A DNA stretch of 64,000 bases from Paenibacillus antri (lineage in GTDB: Bacteria; Bacillota; Bacilli; Paenibacillales; YIM-B00363): positions 276,542 through 340,541 of the forward strand of contig NZ_VCIW01000004.1 of the NCBI RefSeq assembly GCF_005765165.1, given 5' to 3'. The translations under genes were made by a program, and so were the position numbers. A model generated the notes under the pieces. It searched no databases, was not told the origin of the DNA, and saw only the letters and a program-made list of their open reading frames with translations. Below are positions 60,601 through 64,000 of this stretch, piece after piece; the first letter of the stretch is position 1, and each line of letters starts with the position of its first letter.

Positions 60601-62626
60601 CTTGCGTTTCCGGTCCGAGGATCATCAGGGAATCCGGATCGTGAATTCGGACAATGTGAAAGTAACCGGACTCCGTCTGGAGCTGGCCGATCCGCCGACT
60701 CAACGTCACAATCGGGCGCTGCTCGACGTCTCAGCCAGCGCCGGGGTCGAGATCGACCGCGTTCGCTTGGTCGACTCGGGCGGTCCGGGGCTGCTCGTGG
60801 ACGCGTCGACGGGCGTCGCCGTACGGGACAGCCGCGTAGACAATGCCGGCACGGCCGGCATCGAAATCGTCGGCAGCCGGCAGGTGTTCGTGGAAGGGAC
60901 GACGATCGCCGGCTCCCGGGACAGCGGAATCCACGTCAATAAGCTGGGCACGATCGCGCGCGAGCCGCAATACATCCGCTTGCAGGGCAATCGCATCGAA
61001 GGCTCCCGCGATCATGCGGGCATCTCGATCGCGAGCGGCAATCATATCGACATCGCGAACAACCATATCTCGGATACGCATATGGCGGGGGTCTTGCTCT
61101 ACTACACCAGCGAAGCGTTTTATCACGAGAAGGTTCGGGTCGTCGACAATACGTTGACGAATACGAACAGCGGTCCGCTCACGTATCATTACGGAGCGAT
61201 CACGGCACTGCAGAGCGCCAAGGGCGATCTGGAGGTATCCGGCAATACGATTCAGGGGACGCCGTTCTCGGGCTTCGCGGTGGACCGCAGCACGTTGACG
61301 AAGCTGCAGCTGGGAAGAAACCTATACGAGGATGTAGGCGGAGAAGCGGTGCTCTTGTGCCCGCCGAACGCGCAAAATCAAGCTTGTTCGATCGCTTCGT
61401 TCGTCGATCTCGATCGGCTCGCGAACGTGAACGCGACGACGCCGAAGCTCGTCGAGCCGAACGATTGGGAGCGGTGGGCGATCGAGGTGGAGATCGAAAA
61501 CATTAGCGGAAGCGCCATCGAAGGCGAGGTCGTCGTGACGGAGCCGTTCGTCTCGGCCCCGGCGGCTTTCGCGGCGGCCGCCGGCGAAACCGTGCGGGCG
61601 ATCGTCGAGGTGCCGAAGGAAGCCTTGTCGGCGACGCACGCCGTACCGCTGCGCATGGAGGCGCGGCTCGCCGACGGCTCGGCGGTTCCCGCCGAGGCGG
61701 TCGCGAACTTCTTGGCCGCGGCGAAGACGGCGGCGCCGCCGGTCCTCGACGGCAGCCTCGAGGAGTGGAACGACGCGATGACGTTCCGCCTCGAGCAGGA
61801 GAGTCAGTATAAGAAGGTAAGCGGCGGCTCGACGCCGTGGGGCGGCGTCGACGACCTGAGCGCGACCGGCGCCGTCATGTGGGACGACGATCATCTCTAT
61901 CTCGCCGCGACCGTACGCGACGACGTCCATCGCCAAGGGCAGACGGACGGCGCGGCTTGGATGGGCGACGGCATTCAATTCATGATCGACCCGGCGCGGC
62001 GGGACGGCCCCGGCAGCGCGGGCTACAGCGAATTGTTGTTCGCGCTCGCCGATACGGGCGAGATCGTGAAGTGGCGTTGGGCGTCGGTATCCGGACGTCC
62101 GGTCGGTGCGCTGGCGAACAGCGAGGCGGCGATCGTGCGGGCGGGCGATACGACGACGTACGAGCTTCGCATCCCGTGGTCGGAGCTGCTCCCGGCGGGC
62201 GAAGCGGCGCCGGATTCGTTGATCGGCTTCTCGTTCCTGGTCAACGACGACGACGGCCCCGGACGACATGGCTGGCTGGAATACATGAGCGGGATCGGCA
62301 GCGGGAAGAATCCCGCGTTGTTCGGGGATCTGACGCTCGCGGCAGAGCCGCCGGCGAGCCTCGAGCGCCTGCGCACGAAGTTAGATGCTTATGCAGACGC
62401 GGGCGAGCTCGATCGACCGCTGCTGGCGGCGCTCCGGAATCGGACGGATTCGGCGGAGGGGCATGTCGAGAAGGGACGCTACGATCAAGCCGTCAAGCAT
62501 CTGGAAGATTTCATGAAGCACTTGGATCGACCGTCCCAGGGCGTCTCGCTCTCCCCGCGAGCAAAGGCGGACTTGAGGCGAACGGCGGAGACGCTGGTCG
62601 CGCGATGGCGGAGTCCGGGCAAGTAA
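57677..62626 (+). CDS. Giant secreted multidomain protein with two pectate-lyase-like beta-helices
   Basis: A 1649-residue exported protein. A signal peptide of about 28 residues is followed by a beta-rich domain at about 40-200 (GNGWHYWKQRGG), then an E/P/G-rich linker. A DNRLRE/CBM96-like domain at about 228-398 is marked by WEETEITYNNAPAEAG and FDVTSFVQDRIEAG. Beta-helix 1 starts near 440 (VTKFGAAGDGEANDREAFD, GGGVVYMPAGRYYF). Beta-helix 2 starts near 895 (FDVKAFGAKGDGTGNDLQAF, GGVLYVPAGTYDL). A CBM9/DOMON-like domain at about 1353-1557 (VLDGSLEEWNDAMTF, WMGDGIQFMID) and a FIMAH-like helical tail end the chain. There is no membrane anchor. The layout points to extracellular breakdown of a complex acidic polysaccharide. 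Start chosen at AAAGGGGTTACATA-ATG. Confidence 0.88.
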   Translation: MKKRKRSLALLLSLSLLAGVAVPGAGAATASTGGEGPPPEPVTYRASAGFSGTQGGNGWHYWKQRGGALSDLVFVETPTGNPIVPRWKDATTNTPWISATAMHPGASDDVVRAWTAPGRGTVAVGGTVRKGDNLGDGVLVSVRKNGEPLWSAHLTTTEPTTPTGVEAVGVAPGDVIAFVVQKNVTLNNDHTNWDPVIAYTPSDVPGGPGEEPGEEPGKEEEPVVIPVAAAVNTQGGAQADVNQESLVADGTEFLIKHFLKNGATDAPTHREAYLKADFGPLSGAAVDIGTVTLNVYLATALGKDVPITVRGLESVDWEETEITYNNAPAEAGVVLDTVVARDAGWYRFDVTSFVQDRIEAGATLASFRMTDDSAADTLARFRSDDALEPELRPYFLAEVAGGGSSGSLPRGIVANLPDSFYARPGLESMPRIDYASMYVADVTKFGAAGDGEANDREAFDRAIAALEEVGGGVVYMPAGRYYFAATPAPDATPADRRFWDRTGERALENIHFVGDGEATTIVFRNPGLAALPEGRLYHTANGVYNGRPYGWRIDGRNVSFRSFGTSWSPRMDMRSINGPYNIGLSGENLQAIDLNIDQGAIGIVFWQGTRNVWAIDNEVRNTGADGIHFANVVNAVAAYNYTENINDDAIGFVSDAPGANGWPVSENNFALHNTIVRTTWGRGVSAGGIGHRIEGNSIESSLLAGIFTNSLGQAGETGVPVERITIRDNTIVRSDQNNRADNNFNQSHLYRGAVAMNNLADEVTIEGNRIYGNPGNGILFSAWGSALRATDLAVRGNDIADSAGSAIRINGNATIQGLEIVNNRLLGNANSVLFGGTLSGEAYAGNLVSQPTVPAKEGFEVTTEAPSFVDVYDAMENAPEETAWATPPSVVVPETIFDVKAFGAKGDGTGNDLQAFYDALEAIPASGGVLYVPAGTYDLEPIAERSAFPFTAIRHHLLISGRADIELRGDGEGSVLRFRSEDHQGIRIVNSDNVKVTGLRLELADPPTQRHNRALLDVSASAGVEIDRVRLVDSGGPGLLVDASTGVAVRDSRVDNAGTAGIEIVGSRQVFVEGTTIAGSRDSGIHVNKLGTIAREPQYIRLQGNRIEGSRDHAGISIASGNHIDIANNHISDTHMAGVLLYYTSEAFYHEKVRVVDNTLTNTNSGPLTYHYGAITALQSAKGDLEVSGNTIQGTPFSGFAVDRSTLTKLQLGRNLYEDVGGEAVLLCPPNAQNQACSIASFVDLDRLANVNATTPKLVEPNDWERWAIEVEIENISGSAIEGEVVVTEPFVSAPAAFAAAAGETVRAIVEVPKEALSATHAVPLRMEARLADGSAVPAEAVANFLAAAKTAAPPVLDGSLEEWNDAMTFRLEQESQYKKVSGGSTPWGGVDDLSATGAVMWDDDHLYLAATVRDDVHRQGQTDGAAWMGDGIQFMIDPARRDGPGSAGYSELLFALADTGEIVKWRWASVSGRPVGALANSEAAIVRAGDTTTYELRIPWSELLPAGEAAPDSLIGFSFLVNDDDGPGRHGWLEYMSGIGSGKNPALFGDLTLAAEPPASLERLRTKLDAYADAGELDRPLLAALRNRTDSAEGHVEKGRYDQAVKHLEDFMKHLDRPSQGVSLSPRAKADLRRTAETLVARWRSPGK

Positions 62627-62630
62627 AGAA

Positions 62631-62670
62631 GCGACGCCCCGCGCCGGCAACGGCGGGGGGCGTCGCCTTT
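62631..62670 (+). terminator. Terminator after the giant secreted gene
   Basis: GCGACGCCCC pairs perfectly with GGGGCGTCGC over 16 nt, followed by CTTTTCC. Confidence 0.85.
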
Positions 62671-62711
62671 TCCCCCGGCAAATTCGGAGCATATTCAAGA
62701 TGTGCGAGTTG

Positions 62712-62820
62712 CTCAAGAACTGTTAGCTCGGTACGGTGGCGCCGTTGCGGCACGGAGCCGCAATCGTTGTTACCGCCTCAAAACTTGATAGTTGTCGGGA
62801 CGCCCGCGCTCCGTTAGATT
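62712..62820 (+). promoter_or_regulatory. Predicted AraC operator pair and promoter of the heparinase-like gene
   Basis: Element A CTCAAGAACTGTTAG starts at 62712 and element B TCAAAACTTGATAGTTG at 62778, 66 bp apart as before 53999. B ends in TTGTCG (62792-62797), then 17 bp and TAGATT (62815-62820). Confidence 0.65.
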
Positions 62821-62855
62821 GGGTCTGTGAACGATGGATACCCGGAGTAAGGGAG

Positions 62856-64000
62856 ATGAGGACTTTGTTTTACGATACATCGGCGCTGGCCGAGATCCAT
62901 GGCAAGCTCGAATCGCTTCCGGCGGTTCGGGAAGGGTGGGAGCGCTTCGCCGCGCGTATGCGGACTATCGACGAGGAAGCGATCGCGACGTACGAACGCA
63001 CATTGGAGACGCTGCGCGAACGAGCGCGGGAGCTCGGCGGGAACAAGCGCTTTACGCTAGGAAATTTCGTGAGAGAGCTCTCGAGAGAGGCGCATCGCCT
63101 TGCTTTTTATTTTCGAATGACGTCGGAGCCTCGAGCGGCGGACGGCGCGCGGCGCTTGCTTCTCTCGATCTGCGGGGAGGACGCTTGGCTCTACCAAGTC
63201 GGCGGTGGTCGGAATTCGGATTTATGGACGGCGGATATCGGCGTGAACGCTTCGCTTGCCTTCGACGCGATCCGTTCCGTCCTGTCCGGGGAAGAGCGGG
63301 AGTCGATCTCCGGGTGTTTGCGGGAGAAAGCGTTCTTGCCGCTCTACGACGACTGGCTGCATCCGATCAAGCGCATTCACGCGCTGGATACGATGGGACA
63401 TAACTGGTGGAGCGTGTGCGCGGCGGGAGCTGGCGTCGTCCTGCTGGCGCTCGAAGAGGACAGGCCCGAGAACGACGCCTACTTGCACGCCGTCGTCGAA
63501 GGGCTGAAGGAATGGTTCGCCTACCCGGGTAACGTGCTTCAAAACAAGAAGGGCAATTTCGGCGCCGGCGGCGATTACATCGAGACGATGAGCTATCTCG
63601 ATTATGCGCTCAGCAACGTCGTCGTCTTCGAGTCGTTCTACCGTCGGCGGACCGGGGACGACGGACTGCTGCGGAGTCAGCCGGCGCTCGAGGGCGTGCC
63701 CGACGCGTATATCGCAACCGTGTATCGTGCGGAAGACGGAATGAAGACGCTGGGCTTCGGGGACGTCGGCGATCGAGAAGGATGTACGTTCGTCTGGCTG
63801 CGACTGGGCGAGCTGCTGCGGCGCGGCGAGATGATCGCGTTCTTCCATGCCTTCAAGACCGCCCCGGAAGGTCCGCTCGAGCTGCTGTATTACCCGTCGG
63901 CCTTGCCGCCGCAGCCGTTCCCCGCAGGGGACCGGACGGCGGTGCTGGAGCACTCCGGGTATGCGGTGCTTCGGTCGGAACGGGAGGGCCGCGAGACGGT
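62856..64000 (+). CDS. Heparinase II/III-like polysaccharide lyase, N-terminal part (runs off the window)
   Basis: An open frame of about 381 codons with no stop before the window edge. The predicted start is ATG 62856 with GTAAGGGAG just upstream; the spacing is tight, so the start is less sure than the frame. The N-terminal part is helical, as in the alpha/alpha-toroid of heparinase II/III and alginate lyase families, with MGHNWWSVCAAGAGVVLLAL and GGDYIETMSYLDYALSN. There is no signal peptide, so it would act inside the cell on imported unsaturated or uronic-acid oligosaccharides. It has its own promoter in locus 2 with the same operator pair as the importer. Confidence 0.8.
   Translation, partial: MRTLFYDTSALAEIHGKLESLPAVREGWERFAARMRTIDEEAIATYERTLETLRERARELGGNKRFTLGNFVRELSREAHRLAFYFRMTSEPRAADGARRLLLSICGEDAWLYQVGGGRNSDLWTADIGVNASLAFDAIRSVLSGEERESISGCLREKAFLPLYDDWLHPIKRIHALDTMGHNWWSVCAAGAGVVLLALEEDRPENDAYLHAVVEGLKEWFAYPGNVLQNKKGNFGAGGDYIETMSYLDYALSNVVVFESFYRRRTGDDGLLRSQPALEGVPDAYIATVYRAEDGMKTLGFGDVGDREGCTFVWLRLGELLRRGEMIAFFHAFKTAPEGPLELLYYPSALPPQPFPAGDRTAVLEHSGYAVLRSEREGRET

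Noticed and set aside
62834-63403. A closed 189-codon plus-strand frame near the right end
   Set aside because: It is a shadow frame; the heparinase-like sequence lies in the frame starting at 62856, which stays open to the window edge.
1-64000. tRNA or rRNA genes, CRISPR arrays, prophage or intact insertion sequences
   Set aside because: No cloverleaf-like or rRNA-like sequence, no regularly spaced repeats and no transposase or phage structural proteins were recognised on either strand.

Overview
The window reads as chromosome of a Gram-positive, spore-former-type Firmicute, most likely the Paenibacillus/Cohnella group. This rests on several things: strong GGAGG-type ribosome binding sites, many TTG/GTG starts, LplABC-type sugar ABC importers, YesM/YesN two-component systems, membrane-anchored AraC regulators of the YtdP type, a Bacillus-type BirA operator and Bacillus-like PucF/PucG. 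No rRNA, tRNA, CRISPR array or intact insertion sequence was seen. Base composition is patchy: the polysaccharide loci at the right end are very GC-rich, while the stretches around 20.8-22.2 kb and 37.7-40.8 kb are clearly AT-richer.

Layout. 1-1.6 kb: end of a purine (ureide) catabolic operon, pucF-like then pucG. 1.6-5.3 kb: a biotin-uptake ECF transporter split into two divergent units around a perfect BirA box, with an EcfA-EcfT fusion. 5.5-7.6 kb: a lone alpha-glucan phosphorylase. 7.7-20.7 kb: polysaccharide locus 1, made of a broken small gene, an internally deleted beta-helix pseudogene, an AraC regulator, a secreted pectate-lyase-like protein, LplB/LplC-type permeases, a binding lipoprotein, a frameshifted MDR dehydrogenase and a cytoplasmic beta-helix protein. 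20.8-25.8 kb: single genes (membrane DJ-1/PfpI protein, AlkD-like protein, GH32 hydrolase, an unknown). 26.0-28.8 kb: a compact ECF41 sigma-factor regulon (DoxX protein, FAD oxidoreductase, sigma factor) whose two target genes carry near-identical promoters. 29.1-36.4 kb: YesM/YesN pair, CUT1 importer, amidohydrolase and Rieske protein. 36.6-37.5 kb: gene remnants. 37.9-40.7 kb: a phosphodiester-glycosidase-like exported protein, then an unknown two-helix membrane protein with two small paralogous proteins. 41.1-48.7 kb: a second YesM/YesN pair with CUT1 importer, creatininase-family protein and an amidohydrolase fragment. 48.8-51.3 kb: alpha/beta hydrolase divergent from a WYL regulator, a broken HxlR gene, a tiny membrane protein. 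51.5-64 kb: polysaccharide locus 2, with AraC regulator, permeases, binding lipoprotein, a 1649-residue secreted double-beta-helix protein and a heparinase II/III-like gene that runs off the end.

How it fits together. Loci 1 and 2 are organised alike: a membrane AraC sensor, secreted beta-helix enzymes that would cut a polysaccharide, an importer for the oligosaccharides, and cytoplasmic enzymes to finish the job. In each, the same regulatory sequence recurs in front of separate transcription units: a TCTA element 23 bp before the -35 in locus 1, and a two-part element with 66-bp spacing in locus 2. These look like the AraC operators. The two YesMN loci pair a sugar-type importer with metal-dependent hydrolases of other families (amidohydrolase plus Rieske; creatininase plus amidohydrolase remnant), so their substrates are probably not plain sugars. 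Every binding-protein gene is followed by an intercistronic hairpin, a likely dosage device. Motif comparisons were made by eye; no search or folding program was run.
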